Source of the DNA: Saprolegnia diclina VS20
Taxonomy: Eukaryota; Oomycota; Saprolegniomycetes; Saprolegniales; Saprolegniaceae
NCBI RefSeq assembly: GCF_000281045.1
Contig: NW_008246097.1
Span: 487,198-551,197 of the forward strand
Length of the DNA stretch: 64,000 nucleotides
Direction of reading: 5' to 3'
The position numbers and the translations under genes are program-made. Numbering within the stretch: the stretch's first letter is position 1; each line of letters begins with the position of its first letter. The notes beneath the pieces were generated by a model. It ran no database searches, was not told the DNA's origin, and saw nothing but the letters and a program-made list of their open reading frames with translations. This document shows, piece after piece, positions 1 through 10,147 of the stretch.

Positions 1-483
1 GGAGATCGCAGCATTCGGCCCACAGGCTCTGCCATCCTTACCGGCGGACGTCGCTCGCTTGCGTTGGTTTAGGCGTTTAGGAGCGTAGCACAGTCTAGTC
101 GTGTAGCAAAGTAGCATCGCAGCGCCCATCCATCATCGCATTCACTCGTTTGCATGCAACACATACCTCCATGCAGTAGTACTCGTTTCTCGACGACGAT
201 GGCGACAACAGCGACTCGTTGCTGCTCGCACCCTTGCAGCGCCGCAAGCAACTTGGATTGACGATCGCGCGTCGAGGTTGTAGCATATCGGCGGGTGCTC
301 GAGCGCGTCCAAGCACTGGTAGACCATGTCGACACATTGACAGCGCATGAGGTCAAATGCGCGCTTTGTACGGTGGTAGCCGCAAGCCCGCGACAAGGTT
401 CATCGCGTGCTTGATTGCCGCCACGTTATCCGGATGTTGGCGGCAGCGGCAGCGTATCCGGACAACAGGCCACAGCAAAAACG
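1..483. other. Left-edge interval, possible small minus-strand gene
   Basis: No recognisable protein. On the minus strand a reading frame starting at ATG 402 runs through an intron-like GTAC...CAG segment and could end at a stop near 69, but I could not assemble one convincing spliced protein. If real, it would be divergent from the OTUD6-like gene with about 80 bp between the two starts. Confidence 0.2.
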
Positions 484-1657
484 ATGGCGTCGAGGAACGA
501 GACCGAAGGGCAGGCCAAGCAGCGCCACAAGCTCGAAGCGCGGGTGCGCGCCCATTGACGTATGGCCCAGCATCATGCTCGGGCGGTGTAGGAGTGGCAG
601 AACCAGACCAAGCTGCTTCAGAAGAAGTGGAAGAAGGAGAAGAAGTCCAAGAAGGACGTTGAAGACGAGCTTGTCCGCCTCGAGCACGAGATGAAGGAGC
701 GCCATGCCGCCGAGCTTCTCGCCTTCGTACGTGCCTGCATCTCGTCTGCAACAAGGCGTCTCATGCGATGCGCAATGCCATCTAGGCCAAGGACGACGAT
801 GACAACGACGAGACGGTGGTCGATGCAACGCCGCCGGCCGCCGATCCGACGTCGGCCTCGACCAACGCCAAACTCGAGAAGGCGCAGCGCAAGCGCGTAC
901 GACGTGTCGACTTACCGTACTCGCATTCAACTGTGGCGACTACAGGAGAAGAAGAAGCAAGAGGAGAAGGACCGGCAGCTGCGCATCGCTGAAGAGTCCA
1001 AGAACGTTGTGAGCGAGCGCAAGGTTGAGCTCGATCAGATCGCACTGCAGCTGCAGTCGCTCAGCATGACGATCCACGAGATCCCGTCGGACGGTCATTG
1101 CTTGTACCACGCGGTTGCCGACCAGTTGCGGCGCATCGAGCAGCTCCCGTCCACGGGCGCTCTGGTACTTTGATCCTGCGACGGTGTATACGTCATGCAG
1201 CGCGTAGCCGCCGCACTTGTACCTGCGCCAGCGCACGGCTGCGTCGCTTCGTGCCAACGCCGATGACTACATGCCGTTTGTGGAGCTCAATTACGAGGCG
1301 GACGAGTCGCTCCAAGGTATTCCAGATTCCAGATGCCAGATGCCAGATCTTAGTGCCTCTTGTCTAGATCAATTCGCAGCCTACTGCCACCGCGTCGAGC
1401 ACTCGTCCGACTGGGGCGGCCAGATCGAACTCCGGGCACTCGCACAGAGCCTCCAACGTCCGATTCATGTTTACGCAGCGGGCTCGGACGTCCTCGTCAT
1501 GGGCGACGACTTTAGCGCGGCGCCTCTCCGTGTCTCGTGCGTCTCTTCGTCTCTGCCTACCCACCGCGCTCAACCTTCTTGTAGGTACCATCTGCACTAC
1601 TACACGCTCGGTGCCCACTACAACTCTGTTGCGACCGCCGACGCCGACGATCTGTAG
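484..1657 (+). CDS. OTU-domain deubiquitinase, OTUD6 family
   Basis: Predicted cysteine protease that removes ubiquitin. The gene has about seven short exons and encodes roughly 280 residues, close to animal OTUD6B. The N-terminal third is a charged Lys/Glu-rich coiled coil, as in OTUD6. The OTU domain follows: IPSDGHCLYHAVADQ near residue 150 carries the catalytic Asp and Cys, WGGQIELRALAQ is the family's central motif, and HYNSV near the end supplies the catalytic His. Introns are 45-67 bp with GT donors and TAG/CAG acceptors; the one at 1317-1367 contains a small tandem repeat. It converges on the NEMF gene with 58 bp between stops. Family OTUD6 enzymes are linked to translation and ribosome ubiquitination, which would fit that neighbour, but the link is inference. 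Confidence 0.88.
1322..1349 (+). repeat. 7-bp tandem repeat inside an intron
   Basis: Four head-to-tail copies of CCAGATN lie inside the fifth intron of the OTUD6-like gene, immediately before its TTAG-type 3' region. Confidence 0.8.
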
Positions 1658-1715
1658 TCGCAGGAATCTACCAGAGGCCAATGTCGACCGAATGAAACAT
1701 ACACATTGTACAGCT

Positions 1716-4700
1716 TTAGGTCGACTTGTTCTTGTGAGCTTTCTTGGGCTTGTTGTTGCCGCCCTTCTTGGCAGTGCTCAGGCCCGGCGCCGAGACCTTG
1801 ACGGGCCCGACCATGCAGCTGACGAGGTCGGCTTCTGGCACGCATTTGATGAGCTCCTTCTGCGCCTCGACCGGGTCCACGTCGGGCGCGACCTCGTCCT
1901 TGGCACCTTCGTCTTCGGTCACCGGCGCTGTCGATTTCGGCAAAATCGCCGACGAAATTTTGGGTTTGAGGTTGAGAAAGTGGTCGACCGCAAACTGGAC
2001 GGCCTTGCCCTTCTTTTGCGCTCCGGGCGTGAGCTTGACCTTGTACGTGTACAGCGCGAGGGTCGAGTACGGGGCGCAGACGGGCATCGCAAACAAGAGC
2101 AGATCGTTGGGCAGCGGCGTGCCCGTGAACGAGTCGAGGAACGCAGCGTTCTGCGCCTCCTCCTCTTCCTGCTCCTGCAGCTGCGCCTTGCGCTCGCGAT
2201 GGAGCGCGTAGATGGCCTCCTTCTCGTCGTCGACCGCATTCGTGCCGGCTTCGCTCGGCGTGACGTCCACAAAACTCTCCGCCTCGTCCTTCTCTGTCGC
2301 CTCGTCGTCCTATGTACTAGGTGAGCGATATCGCGATGCGGTCTCTGGTTACCTCCTCGACCGACTCGGTCGTGAGCTCCGAGACCTTGACGTGGCCGAG
2401 GGCAGCGAGGCGCAGGAGTCGCTCGTCCTCGTCTTGGTCGGCGTACTTTTTCAACTTCTTGAGCTTGCCCTTCTTCCCGCGCACGGGCGGTGCCGGCGCT
2501 GCGCCCTTGGGCTTCTTCTCGGTCGGAGCCGGCGGCGGCGCCACGTTGGTCTCAGCAGCATCCGCGTTGTCCTTCTTGTTGCGCGCCTTTTTGAGGTCGC
2601 GGCGCTCCTTGGCGCTCAGTCGCTTCTTCCCCGGCCCGTCGTCGCCGTCGTTCGCATCGAGGCTCTCGACATCGCTGTTGGGCTCGTCGTCGGGTGCGAC
2701 GACCGGTGCCAGCTGGACCTCGGGCTGCGGCTTGGCGGGCTTGGTCTTGGCCGTGGGCTTGGGCGCCACGACAGTGCTTGTCTCAGCAGCCGCTGCCTTG
2801 TCATCGTCCACGATCGCAACCGCTACGCCACGCGCCTCAGCCTCCACGAACTCGAGAAGGCTCCTGTTACCACGCGGCTTGGGAGCGTCCAGGTCGTCGT
2901 TCTCGAGCGCTTCGAGCTCGAGATGGTGCGCGACCGAGCTCTCGTCGATACGAAACACGATCGCGAGGCCCATCTCGAGGCGCGAGGCCGGAATAAAGTT
3001 CTTCTTGCCGCGGATCATAAAGCTACCGGTCGTGAGGTACTCGCCCGTGGGGGCCGTCTTGGACACTTGGTCGGCGCGGACATAGTAGGCACCCGCGACG
3101 ACCTGGTTGGCCCACGCATTGCTGCGGCAGACGCTCATGCAGCCGGCTTGCTCGATGGTCGAGATCGGGATCGGGTCGTTTGCATCGGCGCTGCGGTTGC
3201 GAATGATGCACGTGGCTACACAATATCAATGTTTCAAGCCACGCACCCACGGAGTAAGGTACCGGCGCCGTGGAGGTCGGCGTGGACGTAGAGGTCGCCC
3301 TTGCGCAGGTATTTCTTGACGAGCGTCTCGTTTTGCTGCGCGTCCTTGCCCGCGAGCACCATGTACTTTTCGCGCGTGATGAACCAGTGGAACCTTTCAA
3401 ACCACATGGTCTTCCGGCGCTGGTAGAGCGTTTTGCGCTGGAGCTTCTGCGCTTGCTGCTTCTTCTCGTGCTTCTTGACGGCTTGCTCGATCGCCTTGTC
3501 CGTCGCTTCGGTCGCCTTTTGGGCCTTGACGACCGCCTTCTTCTTCTTCGAGTAGAGCTCCCGCGCGTTCGCGAGCGCCGAGAGACTCAGATCGATCGGG
3601 ACGCAGTAGGCGACCGCGCTCTCCATGTCGGCGTCGTCGGCGTCCGTGTCGCAAAGCAGCACCGAGACGCGGTTCTGGCCGAGGTCGAGCTTGTGGATGA
3701 GCGATGCGACCGGGTTGCCGTTCTTCTGCTCTTGCTTGATGAGGTCCTCGAGGTCCTTCCAGTCCATGCCGTTGGCGAGCGCGCTGCGGAGCACAAGCAA
3801 GACGTTCTCAATGTCGAGCTGATTCTGCTCGATGAGCTGCGCCTGCACGACGCTCTCTTCTTGCGTCTTGCGGAACGCCTCCATCTGGTCTTGCTGGTGC
3901 TTCTTGAGCTTGTCGACCTTGGTCTCGGCCGCGAGCGCTGCTTGCTTCTTCTCGGCTTCGGCCATTTGCGCCTCGATCTTGGAGAAGAACTCGTCGACCG
4001 CCATGTCAAAGGTCCGGAAGCGCTGGACCGACCGACCTTCGTGCTGCGCGTAGAGGTACGGCGTAAACTCATCAAAGGCTCCGGTCGTCGGGCTCAGGAT
4101 GATAAAGCCGTGCTCGCTCACGTCCGAGGCGTCGCTGCCTTCGCCGTGCAGCGTCACCTGGTTCTGCGCCAGCTCGTCGAGAAGCGTCGGGGCCGCGGCG
4201 AGGCTCGCGACAAGCGCGTTCGCTTGGTCCGGCGTCAACGGCACGACGACGTTGGCGGCCGCGGTCTTGACCTTGAGGCTCGGCGCAAGGTTGGCCTTGA
4301 CGAGGCAGTGCTCGACGATCGTCGGGCCAAAGCCGCCGACGCCCGACTCCTTGCTCATTAGGATCTGCTTGAGCGTGTACTGCTTCTTGCTCTTCTCTTT
4401 CGTCGCCATCTCCTGCACGTACGACCGAATGAACGCAAGGAGGTCGCTGCCCGACGTGAAGACGGCGGCGGCGCTGTTGCCAACCACCATCGCGTTCTCC
4501 ATCGGGTAGATTTGCTTGACCGCGACCTTGACCTGCTCGTCGTACGTGTGCGACCGCAGCAGCGACAGAATCGAGTAGTTGTGGTCGGTCAAGATGATGT
4601 TGCCAGCCGCGTAGAGCTCGAGGATCAAGTGGTGGCGCTGGTCGCCGTCGCCAAATGCAAAGTCGATGACGCGGTCCGACGCGCACTGCGTGACGCTCGC

Positions 4701-4970
4701 GAGACGCTTGCCGCGGAGGTGCTTGCGGAGCTTCATGGTAAACTGCAATGGAAGCGCGCTCGCCGTCTCGCGCGCGTATGCGGTCGTGTGGAAGCGGACG
4801 CCCGACTGCAGGAGGAGGAAGACCTTGGGCAGGCCCGGCGTCGCCAGCTTGAGGATGTACGTCTTGTTGACCTCCGAGTCGTAGATGTTGGTCACGCGCA
4901 TGTTGACGACGTTCTTGGTGATGGAGCCCACCATGGCGCTGATGTCATCGATGGCCATGCGCGTCTTCAT
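1716..4970 (-). CDS. NEMF: NEMF/Rqc2/Tae2, ribosome quality control factor
   Basis: Predicted cytoplasmic factor that binds stalled 60S-peptidyl-tRNA complexes and, in other eukaryotes, recruits Listerin and adds CAT tails. The length is about 1,050 residues, close to human NEMF. The start MKTRMAIDDISAMV at 4970 matches the family N-terminus better than an in-frame ATG 33 bp upstream. An NFACT-N domain begins at residue 1, a long coiled coil occupies the middle, and the NFACT-R region contains RFHWFITREKYMVLAGKD and YVHADLHGAGT. A Lys/Asp-rich linker follows, and the C-terminal domain with TPLPNDLLLFAMPVCAPYS ends in a lysine-rich tail. At least two introns lie near 3220 and 2320. Start-to-start distance to the divergent gene at 5350 is about 380 bp, and that gap holds a repeated octamer. 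Confidence 0.95.
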
Positions 4971-5349
4971 GGTGCTGCGTTGTCGACCTCGAGGCTCGTT
5001 CAATTCTGGCTTCAGTTTTCATTCGACTAAACCCACGTGCGCTTTTTGGCCAATCGAACGTTGCCAGAACCTGCTACGTGGGGCTCCGACTAAACGCCGA
5101 CTGAGAATGGCTTGAACGAATGCTCTAGGCGCTGAGCGTGGGACCTTGCGACCACCGCAAATCAGTTGCCCCGTGGGACGAGATGAGGAGGCTGCCATTG
5201 CTTGCAGACGGCCTCGTGCAAATGCGCGGTCGGTGGCGTCTTCCTGCGGTGTATCCGGATACTAAACATTTTAGTCGAAAGGGAAAATCCAGTTTAGTCG
5301 ATCGTAAATGCCACTTTAGTCGCACAAGTTGGATTTCGCCGACCGACCG
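4971..5349. promoter_or_regulatory. Divergent promoter with five TTTAGTCG octamers
   Basis: This 379-bp gap separates the start of NEMF (minus) from the start of the gene at 5350 (plus). The octamer CGACTAAA occurs at 5024-5031 and 5087-5094, and its reverse complement TTTAGTCG at 5270-5277, 5293-5300 and 5315-5322. Each copy reads TTTAGTCG toward the nearer gene, so the arrangement is symmetric about the middle. A binding site for an unknown activator or a core promoter element is inferred. Confidence 0.55.
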
Positions 5350-6977
5350 ATGCAGTCGCAGGAGGAAGAGCACGAGGTCGTCTACGACGTGGACTTTGAC
5401 CGGAACCGCGCGCTGACCAAGGCCTTTGCAGCGACGTCCGAGGTATCGACAGCGCCGCAGCTCGACGCAGCACCAGAGCGCGCTCCAGTCGCGGCTGCGC
5501 AGATCCGCCAGCAAGGCCTGCTCGCAAAGTTCATTGGTACGTACGTACCCAGTCACACTACTACTGCTACAACATGCTATGTCTATGCAGGACACATGCG
5601 GGGAGCGCATGGTAGCGACGGCGACGACGACGAAGACGATGGGCTGGACTCGATTCTGACCTTTCATACCCCTGCAGCACCACCTGTCGCGCCCGCGGTA
5701 GCCACAAGCGACGCTCCAAGTAACACCACAAGCAACATCACAAGCAACGCCACAACCTCGACGGCTCCTTCCACAGGAGCAGCACCGCGTTCCGTGCGTC
5801 AACTGCCATCAAAGCCAGCTGCGATCACCACGCGGCCCACTGCAACACCGGCCCGTCGCCCGCCTGCACCCGTGTCCCAGCGCCCAGCGGCAGCCCGACC
5901 CACGCGCAATGTTGCATCTAGCGTGCAAGTCTCACCAGCCAAAACGCTTCTTAGTCACACGTTTGGTGCGGCCTCCGAACGTCCTGCCGCGTGGTCATCC
6001 GCGCCGCCGGTCGCCGCGAAGAAGCGACCGCCTGTCCGAAAGCAGCCGATGGTGCGCCCGACGCTCGACACGAGCAAGTAACATCCCGTCGTGCATGCTG
6101 CGGGATCGTGTTCTAGCTTGCGTGTAGGAAGCCAAAAGTCTACGAGAGCGTCGACCACGAGCGCTCGATGGCCGACGTGCTGTCCCAAGCGACCTCGCAA
6201 GCCAGCTCCTCGACGTCGCGGCTGACGCCACGCGTACGCTCGCCCTTTGCTGCATACAGCCTCATCACTCAATAGCTGCCACGGGTGGTCACCAACCACG
6301 AGGAAATCGAAGACTCCGGCGCCGGGATCCCGCTCGATTCCCAGGTCCGTCTCCACGCCGTGCACCTGAGATCATGTATCGCTCTAGCCGTCGTTCCTGC
6401 TGTCGCCAACGCAAGCCACGTCGGTGCTCAAGCGCAAGGACGCCTCCCGGCGCAAAGAATACCACATCGTCGGGCCGATCGGTCAAGCGGTTTTGGGCGC
6501 CGCCCGGAAGCTCAACCGCGACAGCACGCTCTTCCACTCGAGTCAAGTGCGCATGAACGATCCTCTTGTTTATGGAGCAAACGATGTCGATCGTAGGCGT
6601 CGTCGCTGCAAGTGGCCAACCCGGCGCTCGACCTGCCGCAGCACCGGCCGTTCATCACGATCTGCGTCCTGCGTCGGCGGTCGCACGCAAACTTCGTCGT
6701 GCTCACGTCGTTCGTGCACGACGTCTCGGACGCTGCGTACTTTGCGTCGACGACGTCGTCGACGCGCCTCTGCCTCGCGCCCGCTGTGTTTTTGGACGCC
6801 GTGTACGCGGCCGAGAAGGCGCCGGCGCCTGGTCGTCGCCTCCTCAAGCTCTACGCGCCGCTGCACGCGATCGCGGTCGACGGCAACCACCCGTTTCCGC
6901 TGCTTCTGGGCACAAACTTTCTCGAGGTCCTCGAGACGGACCATCACTGCGACGCCACCTTGCCGAGTCTGAGCTGA
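5350..6977 (+). CDS. Unrecognised protein, possible OB-type C-terminal domain
   Basis: I do not recognise this gene. Six exons join in frame across 43-50 bp introns to give about 460 residues. The N-terminus (EEEHEVVYDVDFDRNRALTK) is acidic. The middle is low-complexity, rich in Ala, Pro, Thr and Ser, with a short SNTTSNITSN repeat. The C-terminal ~180 residues look folded, with LLSPTQATSVLKRKDASRRK, EYHIVGPIGQAVLGA, RPFITICVLRRRSHANFVVL and LLKLYAPLHAIAVDG. The alternating hydrophobic pattern of the last part resembles an OB-fold such as that of HROB-type recombination factors, but this is weak. Its stop lies 34 bp inside the 3' end of the convergent gene at 6944-8733. Confidence 0.6.
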
Positions 6978-8733
6978 GGCTTGTGCGGCGCCGTGCGCGG
7001 GCGCGGCACGATCCCGTTCGACGACGAAGACGATGACGAGACCGATGACGTGCTGCGCGTCGACGCCGACTGCGGCCGGAGCTGGCTAATGCGTTCCATG
7101 CCGCTCATGAGGAACTGAAGGTACTTGGTGTTGCGCGGCAGTGACCGCGTATTCGTTGTCGTTGCCGGGTGCGGCGCGAGGCGGCCGTAGACGTTCGGAT
7201 TGTGCACTTGTAAGAGCTGAAGTCGTTCGGGATCCGTGAGCTCCGACGTGTTGCTATGCACGCGACGCACGCAGTACGCGCGGGCCGGGGCGAGCGCAGG
7301 GGTCGCCTCGTCGACGATCGTCGTCGTCGTCGTCGTCGTCGTCTCGCTGGACGCGAGGTCTCGAAACGTCGTCTCCATCTGCGCTTGAAACTCAAGACGG
7401 GCGTCGTCCGATGCGCTCTGTGCGTGGAGAGCAGCCTCGTGGGTGGCCGTCCACGCCCGGTACCGGTTTTGCGGGCGCGTGAGCGGGTAAATCACGGGTG
7501 GCACGCGCGTCTTGGTCTTGGTCGCGCGCACCGGCGCCGGTCTCCGCGTCGGCAGCTGGAGCATCCAGCTGCAGTGGTCCATCGCATACGTGGCCGTGGT
7601 AGCGTGCATGTGCAAGTCGTGGCCGAGGCAGTAGAGAACCGAGTTGGCGCCGATCTGGCGGACTTGGGTCAAGAGCACGAGCATCTTGTCGACGATCGAG
7701 GCGTCGCGCTTGCGCCGCGCGGGCTGCAGCACCCACTTGTAGTTGGCGTACATCTCGGGCGTGACGAGCCCTGGCGCATCTTGGCTCCACGCGCGCGGCT
7801 GCAGGCGCACCGCCGACCCTAGCTTGGCAGGTGCGCAAAGGAAGCGCGTTTGGTCCGATGTCTCGATCGCAACGGGGTCCGATGGAAGGCAGGGATCGTG
7901 AGCCCAAGGCCCGGCGCGCAGGCGGAAGAAATGCTTCTTGGTGTTGAGACGCAGCGCGAGCTGGTCGTCGTGGGCGCCGCCGAGCGCAGCGCCGTTGGGC
8001 GACAGGAACTGCACGGCCATGTCGAGCCCCAGCGGTCCTACGCGCTCGTAAGAACCCCGTCAAAGTGGTCGCGCGCTCCTACGGGGCGCCGACTTGAGCG
8101 TCGCCGAGACGGCCGAGACGCACGCATTCGCGAGCGCAATCGAGGACCTAGCCACGTGCACGTTAGCTGGACGAGGTGATGCGAGACGCCACCGGTGTTT
8201 GGCCGACGTCATCTCGGTCTGCTGCCGCGCGATCGTGCGGTCGAGGCTCTGCCCCGACTTGACCTTGTGCACCATGTGCCGCGACATTTTGCTACAAGTG
8301 CAGGCCGTAGTGGAGAGGAGGTTCTAGAGCAGAGGATGTACATGTAGTCGTGGAGGTGGTCGCGGTGCTTGGCCTGCGCGTACGTCGACGTCGGGTCGAG
8401 ACCACGCGAGTGCAAGGAGGCAAAGTCCGAGACCGGGCTCGGTTCGCACCGGTCGTTGTTGCCGAGGAGCGCCTCGATGAGCCGTGCTTCGTTCGAGGCG
8501 CTCGGGCTCTCGGCCTGCGACGGACTTGGCGCCGAGAGCGTAATGGGCACCGACTTGGTGGTAGCCTTCATGTCACTCTCGTCACGTTCTTCGGGCTCTG
8601 CCTCCGCTTCGTCGTGGAGGCTCAGCGGCTCTGGCACGAGATCAAGGTCGACGTGCACTCGCTGGTGCAAAAGCGGCGCGTAGAGGATCGACCCGCGTCG
8701 CAAGACGGGCCGGCGGACGGCGTCGGCGTCCAT
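6944..8733 (-). CDS. Hypothetical protein, unrecognised
   Basis: About 550 residues from three or four exons. The start is MDADAVRRPVLRRGSILYAP at 8733. Exon 1 is acidic and serine-rich. An intron with GTACAT donor and TTGTAG acceptor near 8285-8335 restores the frame into a basic segment (KMSRHMVHKVKSGQSLD), and a second intron near 8037-8080 leads into the long last exon. That exon has a folded-looking core (VSPNG, LRLNTKKHFFRLRAGPW, MLVLLTQVRQIGANSV), a run of eight threonines and a Ser-rich C-terminus. No family is recognised. It is head-to-head with LZTFL1 (404 bp between starts), so a ciliary role is conceivable but unsupported. Its last codons overlap the convergent upstream gene by 34 bp. 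Confidence 0.6.
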
Positions 8734-9137
8734 TGCTCCACGTATTTATAGTCGACTACAACTCTGTCCTCTTTGAAACCGACAAGGCCCAATAGTCGCT
8801 CAGTGGATGCTTCTACTATGTTTTCGAGTGTCTTCGACTAACTGATCGAGCCCTTTGTCCATCTCACGGCAGCTCGTCTCGATCGATCCCGTCCGTACAC
8901 TCGGATGAATCCATCTCGTGGTCGGGTGGATCTATCCTATCCAACTACCTATCCTATCCAACTACCTATCCTATCCAACTATCTATTCTATCCAACTATC
9001 TCACGCATATAGTAATCCATTGAGTGTCGTTAGCTATCGAGGATCGATCTCGGGAGGATCCTGATGGTACCCTTTTTTGGCACGACCCGAGCGAGATCTT
9101 GAAGAGGCGCAGAATCCGTCCCATCGAGCGGCCGACG
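8734..9137. other. Divergent intergenic region
   Basis: This is the gap between the starts of the minus-strand hypothetical gene and LZTFL1. It contains TATTTATAGTCGACTA just upstream of 8734, which holds a TATA-like stretch and a TAGTCG core like the octamer at 5 kb. It also holds the 17-bp tandem repeat at 8932-8999. No gene is seen. Confidence 0.5.
8932..8999 (+). repeat. 17-bp tandem repeat, four copies
   Basis: The unit CTATCCTATCCAACTAC is repeated four times head to tail; copies 1 and 2 are identical and copies 3-4 differ by one or two bases. It lies about 140 bp upstream of the LZTFL1 start. Confidence 0.95.
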
Positions 9138-10128
9138 ATGAGCACCAAGGGTGGCATGAGCGCGCACCACCAGGCAGAGGTCGCCGCCGAGTCTGCTGGT
9201 GCGTCTCTGATGCGCGCCTAGATCTCCAAGTTTCTCAAGTTCTTCCGGTCGCGCCTCGCGACGCACCTCGAGAACATTGAGGCCGAGTTTGACGACACGC
9301 GCTCGGACCGGTACGCGTCGTGCTCGTCCGTGGGCATGGCGACATCTGTCGACGTAGCCTCTCGTCCGACGACATGTACAGCCAGAAGGACGTGACGGAC
9401 GTGCTCACGTCGCTCTGCTTTGCCATCAAGGTCCACTCGACGTCACAAGACCATGGCTGGAGCTTTGATGCACATAGGGCAACGCCCGCAGCGAGCTCCA
9501 GGATACGATCAACATGACGGCGCTGCTCTTGCGCCAAGTGTTTGCGGAAGCGGAAGAGAACCAACTGCGCCTCGCGCTCGACACAGGCATCGTCGAAGAC
9601 AAGGGTACGTAGGTATGCAACCGCATGGCAGCACTGAGCAGGCGACTAGACATGCTCGAAAAGGTCGAGCGCCTCTCGGTGGCCGAGTGGGCGGGCGACG
9701 AGAAGCGCGCCAAGAAGGCCGTGCTGCCCAAGGCCGGCCGGTCCGACGAAGAGTTTGAATCGCTCGAGAAAGAAACCCAGTCGCTGCGCGGCCGCCTCGA
9801 GCAGCTCCAAGTCGACTGCTCGCGCGCGCTCAAGGACAAGAGCCGGCTCCAGGACGACATGGACGAGCTCCGGCACGCGCAGACGACGTCGAGTGGCCGC
9901 CACGTCGATGCGCTCGAGAAGGAGCTGCGTGCAGCGCGCCAAGCGCTCGCCGAGTACGAGGCGAGTGCGAAGGAGGAAGAGGACCATATTTCGCAGACCA
10001 AGCCGTTCCTGCAGCTCAAAAAGATGGTCAAGGACAAGAACGATTTGATTCAGCAGCTGCGCCGCCGCCTTCGCAAGTACGAGCCCGAAGACGACGACGC
10101 CAAGGCTGCGGACGACGACGACGACTAA
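9138..10128 (+). CDS. LZTFL1: LZTFL1-like, regulator of BBSome ciliary trafficking
   Basis: The predicted ~270-residue protein matches leucine-zipper transcription factor-like 1 along its length. The N-terminus MSAHHQAE-ISKFLKFFRSR, joined over a 42-bp intron, mirrors the family's HHQNEVINYMRFARSKR start. DMYSQKDVTDVLTSL, LQDTINMTALLLRQVFAEAE and a long C-terminal coiled coil follow. The end, MVKDKNDLIQQLRRRLRKYE followed by PED, is the diagnostic family terminus, extended by an acidic tail. Five exons have in-frame splices at about 9171-9212, 9290-9336, 9430-9474 and 9605-9649. In animals the protein binds the BBSome and controls its entry to cilia; its presence implies a flagellated stage. 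Stops of this gene and the convergent MINDY-3 gene are 19 bp apart. Confidence 0.9.
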
Positions 10129-10147
10129 TTTGCACTAGTAGTATACA

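Noticed and set aside
2212..4361. Long plus-strand ORFs (359 and 363 codons)
   Set aside because: Antisense to NEMF; leucine/arginine-rich shadow translations without motifs.
7310..7345. GTC-triplet run as a microsatellite or regulatory element
   Set aside because: It encodes a run of eight threonines inside a coding exon; ordinary low-complexity coding repeat.
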